NCBI GenBank assembly: GCA_029959085.1
Contig: JARWIR010000010.1
Span: forward strand, 8,515,001 to 8,579,000
DNA from: Nemophila menziesii
Lineage: Eukaryota; Streptophyta; Magnoliopsida; Boraginales; Hydrophyllaceae
Length of the DNA: 64,000 bases
Reading direction: 5' to 3'
Below, piece by piece: positions 44,175-56,760 of the stretch. Each line of letters begins with the position of its first letter. The first letter of the stretch is position 1. Below the pieces are notes generated by a model. The model saw only the letters and a list, made by a program, of their open reading frames with translations. It did no database searches and was not told the origin of the DNA. The translations under genes and the position numbers were made by a program.

Positions 44175-45748
44175 TCTGTTAGTATTTTAGTAATTAGTAA
44201 GAGTATTGCTAAAATGAAATACTGAATGTTGAAGAAATATTTTATATAAATATATGAAAAAATATTTAGTCATAGTTAACCTGCATGAAACCACTATGAT
44301 CATTTTTTGCTTCTTAAATTGGCTAGCACTAATAGTTTATTAAATATAATTATTTAAAAAGAAGTTGACAACTTGTTAACACAACCACTCAGTATTACAA
44401 TTAATGTAATTTATTATCTTAATTTAATACTTACTTATTTAAATACTAAAACTTGGGTTATAAAATTTTGTGATAAGTGCATTTGTCATGAAATCGGAGG
44501 CATGGACTGATTAGGCAACCATTGAGTAAGCAATCTGTCATATTAATGTACTTAAACATTATGTCGATAGCAAATCTTAAATTACCCCATTATTACAAAC
44601 ACTAATAAGATTTTGAGTTGGCTTATCGGTGATCCCGATATTATATGCAATCAACTCTTAGGCTAATAATGTTTTATATTAATGCGAGGCCAGTGATGAT
44701 AACCAAATAAATTATAATTCTGACATATGGAGATTTCATTGCATTAAAATATCTGAGGCATGTGGTATTAACGAGTTTTTAAATGTGAGCTAAAGTTTTA
44801 TTTGTCCCAATGCAATTATAGTGAAACACTTGTTCCATAATCATTTATAAAATCAATAGGACAAATATAGGAACTCACCCATATCAATCAAAAGCCTTGG
44901 AATGAGTGGAAATTATTATCTCTTGCTGAATTCGTACTTTATTTTGATTTCTCAAATCATAATTTCTTTGATAAGCTATAACTTAATTATCGAACATACC
45001 ATTAGTTATGATATGCAATATTATAGTTGCGAAAAGTTATCCAAGTGTATTTTTCTAGATATTTTGGGTAATAATATAGTTTATTCATTTTGATAAATCG
45101 TTGAATATTGAAATTTTTTGGTTCGTACTATAATTTTGAGTTTATAGATAATTTAAGGTTAACTTGGGATTACTTGTAGTTGTCACGAATTAACTTTCAA
45201 ATTATTAAACCTAAGTGTCTTACCTGTGTTTAACATTAGAGTCAACCTAGGCGAGTTCGGATTGTACTCACCCCTACTTCAAACAACACATGTTAGAAGA
45301 AAAGAAAGGGTAAGTATGTATAAGTGAAGGACGCGGAAGTTAGGTTTGACAGTAGAATAATATAATATTTATTTCGAATCTGAAAGGACACCGTGAAGAT
45401 AACTTTATTGTAATTGATTATTCTTTGATTTTTATTTTCAAATAAATATGTATAATATGCTATGTATTATATGATAATAAAAATTATATAATTTATTTTT
45501 ACTCTTGTATATTATATTATATATTATTAATTATATTTATATTTTTAAATTTATCATATAATTATCTGTTTATAAATTTTATGTTGTTAAATTTTTTTTT
45601 TTCGAATTTCAACATTGTTTTAACCTTTTATTATGTTATTTTTTTCATTAATTGGAAACCAAGTTATTATTCACTATATAAAAAGTCATAATCTACATAC
45701 ACTATTACATATAAACCTTGCCTATCTCAATACGTTAGAATCAACTAG
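44175..45748. repeat. Repeat R1, partial diverged copy 3, lacking the MITE and the LINE
   Basis: Aligns with 75-1950 and 52490-54400. At 44336-44344 it has one TTTATTAAA where the other two copies have the MITE plus duplicated target. It also stops where the LINE begins in the other copies. It therefore represents the sequence before those insertions. Confidence 0.9.
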
Positions 45749-46545
45749 TAGGGGGTCGTGTTACGTCATAAGAAAAAACATATTGAGATAGATTATTGAC
45801 AATGACCAAAGAAAAAACTAGAATGAATAACAAAAAATATAAGCAATAAATCAAATTTACCAAATATTATTTTATTGAAATAGAATGATCATCGATATTA
45901 GATATGAGCAAAAATGTAAGTAGAGATGTAATAGATAGAAAATTGGACAAAAGATAAGAGGTATGGATGGAAAGACGACAAAGTTTGAAACATAATGTAG
46001 AAGGATAAAGATAAAGGACTGAGCCGGAGGCCAAAGTAGGATATTTAAACTAGGGTTTGACAAAATGAGGTATAATGTTAACATTGGCCCATTGGATAGG
46101 TGAAACATATCCAATATTAGTTAAACTTATAAGTTCCTATCCTACCATTTGCAAAAAGCTCGGCTGGATTTTTTTGGTCGTTTAATCTTTTGGCCCTGGT
46201 CATATATGTACACTGTTCATAATAAAAAAATCTTTCTTCCTTACATTTTTATGTCCCTTATATGTTTCTTTTTCTTTCTTTTCTCAACTTCTAAAATCCT
46301 AGTCTTTTATTTATATCACATCATGAAAAGATCGAGATCATTGCTATATTATTTAAATTTTTCCGTTTGATTTATGTTTCTCTAGTTATGTACATGTTGT
46401 TTATGATGTGATTTGAGGTGAATTTGTTATGAACTTTTGTTTTTGTACGGCTATATTTGGTGAAGTTTCTATGAGAATTTGGATATATCACCATTATCAC
46501 AAATTTAAACTCATCTAATTTTTTTTTGTTGATTTTCGATATATA
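45745..46545 (-). repeat. Repeat R2, copy 2
   Basis: Similar to 42960-43665 throughout, including the flanking AAACTCATCTAATTTTTTTT block at the right. The right-hand inverted terminus is lost. Confidence 0.8.
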
Positions 46546-46923
46546 TGTGATATTTTTTGATTATTTCGTATCTTCAAAGTATTTTTTGTTTAGATCTATA
46601 GAATTTAGTCTCGAAATGGTATGTATGTGGTTTTTAGGTGAACTACAAATCTAGTTTTTTAAGGTATTGTTTTACAATCCTTTAACTTTTCTTTGTTTTA
46701 TGATATTTGATTTCACTATTTCTGATGTTCTTGACATAATCGACCTCTATATTGAAATGATTGATACATGAACTTGTGAATTTGATATTTCATGTTGTTA
46801 CTCACGCATATGTAGTTCTAACTTTAAGTTTCTTTCAATATTAGGTTGAAACCTAACAATTCAATTTTTCAATTTCCTTACTTAATGAATTTTTTTGATC
46901 TTGTTAATATTTTCTTGGTGACC
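46546..46923. other. AT-rich DNA left of the CACTA element
   Basis: No gene seen. It ends in TTC, the left target duplication of the CACTA element. Confidence 0.5.
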
Positions 46924-46944
46924 TTCCACTACGCCGCGTAAGGC

Positions 46945-47280
46945 GTCTAGCGACTACATGAGTAGTCGCTGATGATAAGAAAAGTAGTCGCGAGAAATAG
47001 ATTCAAGGATCTAACGACTACAAGTAGTCGTTAAAAATTAGTCGCGAGAAACTAATCGTTAGAAGGTAACCCTTACGACTACACGCGAAGGAGTAGTCGT
47101 TAGAGACTGTGATATTACTAACGACTACGTTGTAGTAACGTAGTCGTTAGATAGCATTTATTCTAGCGACTACTAAGTAGTCATTATTATAGTAGTTATC
47201 AACGACTACATTGTAGTCGAGAAATGAAATATTTATTAACGACTACTTAATGTAGTCGATAACGACTACTTGTAGTAGCT
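46945..47280. repeat. Left subterminal repeats of the CACTA element
   Basis: Many copies of the decamer-like TAGCGACTAC or CGACTAC motif and its inverse, often paired as short palindromes (CGACTACATGAGTAGTCG). Confidence 0.9.
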
Positions 47281-47596
47281 ATTAATAATTTTTTTTAAAA
47301 TAAAAAATAAAAAAATACAATTTTTGAATTATTTTAATTACAATACTATAATTAAAAATAATTCGAAAGTCATATTTTTTTATTTTTTTAAAATACAATT
47401 AATAAATAAAAATATAATTAATAAATAAAACCACAATTAATAAATAAAAATACAATTAATAATTCAAAATAATTAATTAAAATATATAATTAAACCTAAG
47501 TCAAACCAAGTCAAAGTCAAACCAAACCAAAATAAAATAAAAGTCTTAATACATAACCATTAAAATAGATAAAATAAACACCAACAACCACGATAT

Positions 47597-50520
47597 CTAG
47601 AATCCGAGTCGGGTATAAACATCTTCTTCATTCTCGGACTCGTCACCATCTTCACCATCATCACTACTACTATCATCATCATCTTCTTCATCTTCATCAC
47701 CGCTAGGAGGAGTGGGGTCCGCATTCATAGGCTGGAGGGGGGTCTCGCCTTTCTCTGCCCTCAACTGGTTAATATACGCGATGACATCACTCACAACAGC
47801 CATCGAATAAACTAGAGGCTCGTTGCTAGTAGAGCAACGTTCAGGGCGGGGGAACGGTGGAGACCGCCGGATACTCGGAGCTCGTTAATCGCCGCCATCA
47901 TCTCCTCGTGCTGCTCGTTTTGGGCTGGAGTAGTCTTAGCTTTCTTCTTCGATTTGCTCGGACGGCCAACGCCCGGTATAAAGCTCCTCTTTGGTGACCC
48001 GATCGCCTTCGCGGTGCTCCTCACGTAATCGTATTGCTCCTTTTGACTCAAGTCTTGACCATCGGTTGACTTAGATTGACTCTGAGTCACCTTTTCCTTC
48101 ATCGCGTCCTTGAGCAATTTCTGTTACATAATAAACAAAAAATTAATTAAATTTGACTTAAGATGAAAAAAATAATTAATAATTAATTTATAAAAAAACT
48201 TACATCGGCTTTTTCGTAGCCTTCCGACCTCCACTGTTTCGTCTTCTTGCTTTTACCCACCACCTCGTAAAAATCACCCACACGCGAAATTGGGATGTCT
48301 TGTTGGGTAGCCTCATCCCTAATCACCAGATTCCCTCCCGGGATTAATTCTTCACCCTGTTTCATAAAAATAAAAAAAATCCAAAAAAATTTTAAATTAA
48401 TAATTAAAAATTTACTTGAATAAAAAATCACCTCGTATAGCATATCCCGAGTTCGGGAATACCTCCTTGACCCCGCTCCACTCTTGTTTTTCTGCTTTTC
48501 TCGATTCTTTTTATTTTCTTATGCTTGATGTTGAAAAAAATTTAAAATTCAATTATTAATAAAAACTACTATAATTTAAAATATATACTTAAATTAAAAA
48601 AAATCAAAAGTTCACCTTCGCTTTTCTCGAGCCCCAATACTCACAACACTTAGCCCAAACCTCATCGGATAACCAATCCGGCTTCAAACCTTTTCTCCAA
48701 AACTTCTTCTTCACGTTATGTTTGTAGTCCTTAAATCTAATTCTCATCGTATCGTCTAAGTTTCCGTAAATCGAATTCCAGTCTTTCCTCTTTCTCCAAC
48801 TCTTTATGTCAAAATAATTCTGTAAAAAAATGTCATTTAAATTTAAATTAGAATAATAAATTAATTTTTAAAAATATTAACAATTTAATTTGTACCGATA
48901 ATCTCTTAATCACGGAGTGTTTGTCCGCGTCTGGTACTTTATCCTAAGCCGGGTGATTGGGCGGAATCCTCTCTCGAACTGTAATCTCGATCACTTGCGA
49001 AACATGGTGCCCGTACTTGCCTGATGGACTCCACGTGTCGTCTAGTATACAAAAATCTACCGGCAAAGGCCACCCTACAGCTTTGAGTGCCCTCATCGCA
49101 GTTTTGAGGGCAGTGCTACCCCTTTTTTTTCTGCCTATCTGTTTTAACATTGAATTAATTAGTGTTGACTTTGTTTTTAAGCAATTATTGATTTGAATTT
49201 GTTTATATACCGGGCTGGTTTGCACAGTTGGCTAGATTTCTGTTTGGATTCTGATTTGGTTCTCTACCCCCACCGTCCCCTCTGTGCTGTCTAGTCATCA
49301 CATCGGCCATCTAGCATTTTGTAGTGTAATTAAAATATAGAATTAAAAATAGCATAAAAAACACTAAATTATTACATCACCAAAAATAAGAACATGAAAA
49401 TAAAATTAAATAAATTATTATAACCATAAATTAAATAAATCAAATAAATTAAAAAACGTAAATAAAAAATCCGGAATCTTTAACATTCAATATATAGCAC
49501 ACGTACAATCTGTATTATACAAAAATAATTATATTAGTCATATAATAAAATAATTTATAATTTTTTTAATATTTAAAAATCTATTATTATATAGTAAAAT
49601 AAATATATTTTTCTTAAATTGCATAAAAGTCCCTATATATTTTTTTAAATTGCATTAAATTCCCTATATTTTTTTTAAATTGCATGAAAGGACTTATATT
49701 TTATTTTTCTTAAATTGCATAAAAGTCCCTATATATTTTTAAAAATTGCATAAAGGTCCCTGTTTATTTTTATAAAATTTCATGAAAGTTCCTATTTATT
49801 TTTATAAAATTGCATAAAAGTCCCTATATATTTTTTAAAATTGCATTAAGGTCCCTATATATTTTTTTTAATCTAAAATTTCCAAAAAATCATAATACAA
49901 ATCACAGAATTCCCATAAAATCATCCAAATTAATTTTCAAAAAAACCATAAATTACATGTTTAAATTAACAAAAACTAAACCCTAATAACACTACTTAAA
50001 TTCGGATTTAAGAATCAAGTAACAAAAAAAGGAAAAAAAATTAATTAGATTTCACAAATTAGATTTTTAACCCATTTAACATCAATTTTTGGTTTAAAAT
50101 TATTCATACAACACTCTAATTACACCCTAATACTCTCGGAATTAAAAATAACATGTAATCATCAAAGAAAAAAATACAAAAAAAAGACATGAAAATTAAA
50201 AGCAAAAAATTGGTTGGAATACTTACCTTATAGGATGAAATTGGAGCTGATTTTGTGCTGAATCCATGACATATTGATTCCGATTGAAACACAAGCAAAA
50301 AAAATTGATTAGAATAATAAAAATGGAGAAATAAAGCTTAATAAATGATAGAAAATGCAATGGAATTAAATTTTGGGTTGGATTTGTTTACCTTTGATGA
50401 AGATTCGATGATGTTTTGGCAGCTAAAATCGGCCTCCTGGAAAGAGGGAAAGAGAGCTCTCGTTTTTGTAAGTGTTTTGTTTAAGGAATGAAGGTGAATA
50501 ATGAGCTCTCGGTGTAGATA
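47597..50520 (-). pseudogene. TNPA-like gene of the CACTA element (Transposase_24-type)
   Basis: Minus-strand exons: a non-coding first exon near 50510-50400, then an N-terminal exon at about 49310-49211 starting MADVMTRQHRGDGGGREPNQ. At 49140-48899 come KKRGSTALKTAMRALKAVGW and SPSGKYGHHVSQVIEITVRE. At 48830-48610 comes RIRFKDYKHNVKKKFWRKGL, then DEVWAKCCEYWGSRKAK. 48443-48183 has GDFYEVVGKSKKTKQW. At 48117-47597 there is a basic linker (GRPSKSKKKAKTTP) and an acidic tail. The DYK...KKKF...W...YW.S..AK pattern is the plant transposase Ptta/En/Spm domain, as I recall it. A stop in the HPA.DKVPDADK stretch (a W codon turned TAG) suggests decay. Products of this type bind the subterminal motifs. 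Confidence 0.82.
49615..49870. repeat. Degenerate tandem repeat in a TNPA-like intron
   Basis: About eight units of roughly 33 bp, consensus AAATTGCATAAAAGTCCC followed by a T/A-rich run. Confidence 0.85.
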
Positions 50521-50529
50521 TAGGGCTTT

Positions 50530-50830
50530 TTTTCTAGCGACTACTACGTGTAGTCACTAGAGACAAGGAAAGTAGTCGCCAGAGTGTCGATTACTTACAC
50601 GTGTCTGTATTTTGACCACGTCAACTGGTCTTTGGCGACTACAATGTAGTCGATAGACCTCAGACTAAAACGCGTGTCCTTTCGTGGGCGGGAAAATGGA
50701 CCGCCATCGAGTAATGGGAAATTAATTCGATATTTCGCGACTACTAAGTAGTCGCTAGTGGCATAGAGTTATTAGCGACTAGTTCATGAATATGAACTAG
50801 TCGCTAGAGGTGCAAAGTAGTCGCTAGAAA
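50530..50830. promoter_or_regulatory. Internal cluster of CACTA subterminal motifs
   Basis: TAGCGACTAC/GTAGTCGC motifs, including inverted pairs, lie just upstream of the apparent start of the TNPA-like transcript, 1.5 kb from the right end of the element. By position this is the promoter of that gene. Confidence 0.75.
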
Positions 50831-50946
50831 TATTTTATTTTTTTTATTTAAAAAATAAACTTAAATCCATTTGCAATAATCCAATATTTCAATTCACTTC
50901 CGAATAATCATTTAAATTAAATTCAATTCCAAACTATCAATAAATG

Positions 50947-51197
50947 CTAGTCAGCATTTATAGTCAAACTTGAGTGTTTGGGTTATCTAGTCAACGTTTA
51001 GGGTCAAACTTGAGTGTTTGGGTTATCTAGTCAACTATTTGGGTCAAACTTGAGTGTTTGGGGTATCTAGTCAACGTTTAGGGTCAAACTTGAGTGTTTG
51101 GGGTATCTAGTCAACTATTTGGGTCAAACGTGAGTGTTTGGGTTATCTAGTCAACGTTTAGGGTCAAACTTGAGTGTTTGGGGTATCTAGTCAACTA
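50947..51197. repeat. 40-bp minisatellite in the CACTA element
   Basis: Six complete units of exactly 40 bp start at 50947, 50987, 51027, 51067, 51107 and 51147, plus a partial seventh. Each has CTAGTCAAC, GGGTCAAAC and TGAGTGTTTGGG. Two variants (ACGTTTAG and ACTATTTG) alternate in the later units. Confidence 0.95.
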
Positions 51198-51319
51198 TAT
51201 AAAAAGTATAAAAATACAAATTCACATCAAATATTAAAAGTTTAAGCCAATAAAATGTTTTAATACAAATAAACCCAAAAAAAATTCTCCTAATCACTAT
51301 CATATCCACTAACAACTCT

Positions 51320-51730
51320 AGGTTAATCATCGCTATCAATATCAATAGGTTCTTCCTCATCACCGTATTCATCCAAGGTGTCATCATCAATTTCCTCGTT
51401 TTCATCAATTAACGTATCAAAAGCCAATTCAACAAAAAAATAAGCAGGGTCAATCTCGATCTCTTCGGTGGATGCCAATTTCACCGGATCGGAAATCGTC
51501 TCGGTGTTCACTAAAGGGATAGTGACACTCGAGTCTCCAGTAGGCATTGATTCTGCACCCCATAACTCGGGACTCCATCCATGTCTATCGTTGAGTTCTC
51601 ATACTACTTTCCATCCTTTTTGTGATTTCCTTGGGTTAATCTCATCGATGTAAAATACTTTTTTTGCTTGAGTAGCTAAGATGTACGTTGATGTTTGACC
51701 CGAGAAAACTTGTCCACGTGTTGAAATACC
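51320..51730 (-). pseudogene. C-terminal remnant of the CACTA transposase TNPD
   Basis: On the minus strand: GQVFSGQTSTYILATQAKKV, then FYIDEINPRKSQKGWKVV, a stop, then a frame to 51327 with an acidic end (EEIDDDTLDEYGDEEEPIDI). The ILATQAKKVFYIDE...GWKVV motif is the conserved C-terminal part of plant CACTA transposases. The upstream catalytic region is deleted. A local duplication (CGGGTCAAACATCAACGT at about 51694-51712 and 51862-51880) marks a rearranged spot. Confidence 0.82.
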
Positions 51731-52019
51731 TATAAGTGATACTATTTACCATTAACTACACAATTGCATGAAAGTAAAAGAAATTTGAAAGAGTTTTATG
51801 GAACGAAAAATACCTACTTTTGGGAAAATTTGGAAGGAAAAATTGATAATTGAGGCGGTCCCACGTTGATGTTTGACCCGGGAAAGCTTTTCCATGTCCT
51901 GAAATAAGTTTTGATGATGAATTGTGGAAAAAAATTGGAAGAGTTTTGAGCGAAAGAAAGAGAAATTATAAAATAATGGTGTTTTGAGTATCCCAATTCG
52001 CAACTTGCTGTAATATATA

Positions 52020-52372
52020 CGCTACCACTACTAGCGACTACACGAGTAGTCGCGAAATGCTCACACGTAGTCGTTAGAAATAACTTCTAACGACTACTTC
52101 AAGTAGTCGTTAAATAGTGTAACCTCTGGCGACTACTCTTTGGCGGTGGGAAATTAATTAAAAAATAAAAACATTACTCGCGACTACTTACAACGTATTA
52201 GCGACTACTTCTAGTAGTCGTTAATAACAAAAATTACTAACGACTACTTGGTAGTCGCGAAACATACCACGTAGTCGTTAGAGAGATGTAGTCGCTAATG
52301 CTTCTAGTCTCTAGCGACTACATCACGTTGTCGCGAGAAAGTTAGTCGCTAGAGGCTTGCGCGGTAGTAGTG
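52020..52372. repeat. Right subterminal repeats of the CACTA element
   Basis: Same motif family as the left end, in both orientations, ending in the inverted CACTAC terminus. Confidence 0.9.
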
Positions 52373-52660
52373 TTCATTGCGGCTACAACAACTTTAAGCA
52401 CTAGTATTTCATCCTCGGTTGTGGCTTTAATTAATGGGTATAAATTTCTCAATAGATAGTCATTCTTTGAACATTATGTGCTTTAAGAGTTGTATCAATA
52501 TTTTAGTTATAAGTAAGACTTTTGCTAAGATGAAATACCGAATGGTTGAAGATAGATTTTATTTATATATATGAAAAAATATTTAGTCATAGTTAACCTC
52601 CATGAAACCACTATGATCCTTTTTTCTTCTTTATTTGGCTAGCACTAATAGTCTATCAGA

Positions 52661-53012
52661 GGGAAAATACCCCCGTGGGTACCCAGCGTTTCAAATGTTG
52701 ACTTTTGAGTGTCCAAGGTAATAAAAGTAACAAAGCAGTCCCCAAGGTTTCATTTTTGTGACGCCGTTAGTCTCTGTCGTCAAATTTTCCGTTATGTGTT
52801 ACCCTGTGCCTACGTGGCGCTTGCGAGGCAGATTTTTCACCCACCACGTGGGTGCCACGTATCTTCCACGTGGAATTTAACGGAGAAACTGACGGTAGGT
52901 ACCGATGGCGTCACAAAAATAAAATCTTGGGTACTGATTTGTCACTTTTGAAATCTTGGACAACCAGAAGTAAAAAACAGGATATGGTGGGTATCCCACA
53001 AGGAATTATCCC
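52661..53012. mobile_element. Mutator-type MITE, copy 2 (352 bp)
   Basis: Same length and ends as the element at 249-600; the flanking 9-bp duplication is more eroded here (CTATCAGA... and TTTTTAAA...). Confidence 0.87.
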
Positions 53013-54399
53013 TTTTTAAATATAATCATTTAAAAAGAAGTTGATGACTTGTAAACACACCACTCAGTATTACAATTTATTTAATTTCTTATCTTAATTT
53101 AATACGTACTTGTCTAAATACTAAAACTCGGGTTATAGAATTATATGATAAGTCCATTTGTCATGAACTCAGGGGCATGAACTAATTAGGCAACCACTGA
53201 GTTAGCAATCTGTCATATTAATTTACTTAAACATTGTGTTGATAGCAAATCTTAAGTTACCCCATTGTTCCAAACACTAATGAGATTGAGTTGGCTTATC
53301 GGTGATACCGAGATTATGTGCAATCAACTCTGAGGCTAATAATGTTTTATATTAATGCGAGGCCAGTGATAATAACCAAATAAATTATAATCCCGACCTA
53401 TAGCGAATTCATTGAATTGAAAATTCTGAGGCATATTGTGTTAACTAGTTTTAAAATGCGAGCTAAAGTTTTATTTGTCTCAATGCGATTATAGTGAACA
53501 CTTGTCCCCTAATCTTTCATAAAATCAATACGAGAAATAAAAGAAGTCACCAATATCAATCAAAGGCTATGGCATTAGTGAAGATTATTATGTTTGATGA
53601 ATTTGTACTTTATTTTGATTGCTCAAACTATAATTTATTTGATAAGTTTTAACTTAATTATCAAATAGACCATTAGTTATGATATGCAATATTATAGTTT
53701 CGAAAAGTTATCCAAGTTTTTTAGATCTTTTGGGTAATATTATAGTTTATTGATATTGCTAAATCTTTGAATGTTGAAAATTTATGGTTCGTGCTATAAA
53801 TTTAAGTTTATAGATTATTTAATGTGAACCTGGGATAGCTTGTAGTTGTCACAAATTAACCTTTAAATTATTAAACCCAAGTGTCTTACCTGGGTTTAAC
53901 TTTAGAGTCAACCTAGATGAGCCTTGATTGTACTCACCCCTAATTTAAACGACACATGTTAGAAGAAAAGAAAGGGTAAGTATGTATAAGTGAACGAAGA
54001 GGAAGTTAGGTTTGATAGTAAAATTATATAATTTTTATTAATATCTAAAAGGACCTTGTTAAGATAACTTTTTTGTAATTGTTTATTCTTAATTTTGATT
54101 TTAAAAATACTGAAGTGTATGATAATTAAAAAAATTATTATTCATTTTTTTTACTCTAATATATTTTATATTATTAATTAAATTTTAAAACTTTTAAATT
54201 TTCATGTAATGATCGTTTTATAAATTTTGTGTTGTTATATATTGTTTGTCAATTTCAACATTATATTGGATTTTTTATGTCCAATTTTTTCATTAATTGG
54301 AAATCGAACTATAACACACTTCATAAAAAGACATAAACTACATCCACTATAACATATAGATATTAACCTAGCATATCCAATACGTAAGAATCAACAAGT

Positions 54400-56760
54400 A
54401 TTTTCAAAAATATTTTGGTATAGTTAATGTCTAGCGCATAGTTTGTTTGGCAAACTATCTTCCATAGACTTGAAATGCCGCATAATTTGGTGGTAAAATA
54501 GAAAGGGGTCTTTATACATCATTTTAGGATCTTCATTTACGATGATGAAACCCCTCGGATGACTCCAAGGATATCAGAGTAAATAATGTTACTCGTGACA
54601 TAATATTTTGTAGCCATTATGGTCACTTGTAGAACACCAAACCATTCCTTCTCCAGGTGTTGAACAATACATGCCAAATCCACAGTTGCATCGTTGACCT
54701 ATAGTTTTATCTTGTTCAATAATTCTCACTTCCTTTATTTCTCCTATCCTACATAAGATGATGCATTGCAAAAATATAATATATGTTCTCGTTAGTGATA
54801 ATTTTTTCATTTTCTTGTGTTTTATTTGGAATTCATTTATGTTGATGTATGTTACTTCAATTTGAACAAAAGATCTATGGCATGTGATGTTTTATCGTGT
54901 GTATAATCCGTTCTACCTAAATTTACTTACCTTCACGTAGCCTTACCAGTTTTCTTTCTAGATATTTCAAAGTGTGAAAATAAAATAGGATAAAATGATT
55001 CTCTTATCTCATCCCCCTTTTTTATAATTGTCAGTAACTCTTAATATCCAATCTTCCAACTTCATGTTTGTAAATTCATTGATATTCATTTGTGGTGTTG
55101 AAATTTCTTGAACCTACATACTAATAACATAAGTTTGACAATCTTTTCCTAATCTATGCATATTGAATAACTTAATTTTTTAAACATTTTCTGATTGGTA
55201 AAATCTTTGTTGTTTTTAATGAATTTGTTCATCATTCGATGAGAAAATTTGAACTTTAGTTTGAACGTAAGTACTCCATATATTTTTCCAAATACTTGGA
55301 TTGTTCCCTACATAACTTTAGATGTTTGTGGGAGTATTCATTACTTGATCCGTTACTAATGTGTGGTACCATGGAAATAGTTGTGTACTTACCATCTTTT
55401 GTAAGTCTCCAAATCAATTAATCATCCATCGTTGTTTGTAAGGGCCTAATGATTTTGATGTTGTGCCTTGCAGGTTCTTGAAAAATATCTTCCAGTAACC
55501 CATTGTCCCATTCGTCTTTCTGGTTGTTAAAATACCGTTAACTTTAGTAAGTTGAAATCCTTGCAATTTCTTCCATCTAAATGGTATGTTGATCCATTTA
55601 TGCTCCCAGAGCTTCGTTGTTATTCCCATTTCCGATAATGTACCTTATGTGTCAAATTAACAGATTTTCATTGAATAATGCTACCCCATGACCATGACGT
55701 GCTCTGGTTTAGTTTAAATTCTGTGTACGTTGCCTATGGGTAGCATATCCTTTTAATATTGTAGTCAGTAGACTTTGACTTTTACCAAATTCTCCATGTT
55801 TAAACTGCAAAAAGTGTTGTTTTCATGTTTTTAAAGTTCGAAAAACCCAACCCCATATAATTTTTCCCATTACGAGCTTTTTACATGCTACCCGATGTAT
55901 TAAATTTCTATCCCTATATCCCCACCATAAATTAGCTATCATACTACACAATTGTTTACAAAATATCTCTAGAAAAAGAAACACATACATTGTGTAAACT
56001 GACATCGCTTATAAGACTGCTTTGATAAGTACCTCTTTGCTGCCCTCCAAGACTAGTTATTCGTTCAATCCTTGAGCTTTTGAAAATACTTTCTCTCCGA
56101 TCCATCATAGTGTTTCAATTTTAGATCGCTGATGACCTATGTTGTAGAAAGCATCGCATTTGCCTACGCCTAGTAAAATACTAGGCATTTTTTCCTAGCG
56201 TCTTAGTCGACGTGGAATAGGCGCCTACCCCGTCTAATAACCAATTAATGAAAAAATGGCCGCCTAGACCCTTCTTTTATTTCTCTTGCTCACGAGAATT
56301 CTTGAATTGATATTATAACTCTAATTTTAGTATTTTGATATTTATTATAGTGTTGTTAGATGTATTTTATGATTTAAATAGTTAAAATTATTATAATTAC
56401 TACATATATAAATTACTATATATATAAAATTAAATAGAGGGATTTAAAACTGCATTATCTCACCTAGGCCTTGTGTAATATTGCTTAGGCTCTAAGCCCC
56501 GGGTAATCTCGCTTAGGCTCTAAGCCCCGGGTCGACGTAACTGATGACATTCATATGTATAAGTTTTACAAGATTTGTACTCATATTAGTCAATCCTTGG
56601 TAACATGATCAATTGCTTATCTTATAAATTTTGGCCAGAACAACTCTTCTAAATTTCAACAAACCTATCCAAGGCCACATGCAATTGCTAATCATAGTTC
56701 TGAATAAGACTTGTAAGTTGAAATCTAAACATTATGTGCACAACTTCATCCATAATATCT
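54400..56760 (-). pseudogene. Decayed L1-type LINE, copy 2
   Basis: Same content as 1951-4560. The RT tail is clearer here: a 60-codon frame (56005-55823) contains FCKQLCSMIANLWWGYRDRN and KKLVMGKIIWGW, matching the L1 FWWG...KLC..K..GG region. The RNase H part is at about 54800-54590. It is split by a hAT MITE. Confidence 0.85.
56137..56540. mobile_element. hAT MITE in the LINE, copy 2
   Basis: Left end CTATGTTGTAGAA as in copy 1. The right terminus has lost about 30 bp, but the 8-bp duplication is perfect here: CTGATGAC at 56129-56136 and 56541-56548. A 38-bp GC-rich block (GCTTAGGCTCTAAGCCCCGG) is tandemly duplicated at its right. Confidence 0.88.

Larger units (their letters stand above)
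46927..52372 (-). mobile_element. CACTA (En/Spm) transposon, complete by its ends, internally deleted
   Basis: Left end CACTACGCCGCGTAAGGC, right end on the opposite strand CACTACTACCGCGCAAGCC, flanked by TTC at 46924-46926 and 52373-52375 (the 3-bp duplication of the superfamily). Length 5446 bp. Both subterminal regions are packed with TAGCGACTAC/GTAGTCGCTA in both orientations, the expected TNPA-binding sites. Genes run on the minus strand: only the last exon of TNPD, then a TNPA-like gene. It is therefore non-autonomous. Confidence 0.95.

Noticed and set aside
50947..51197. CRISPR-like array
   Set aside because: The 40-bp units are directly adjacent without unique spacers, and this is a plant transposon.
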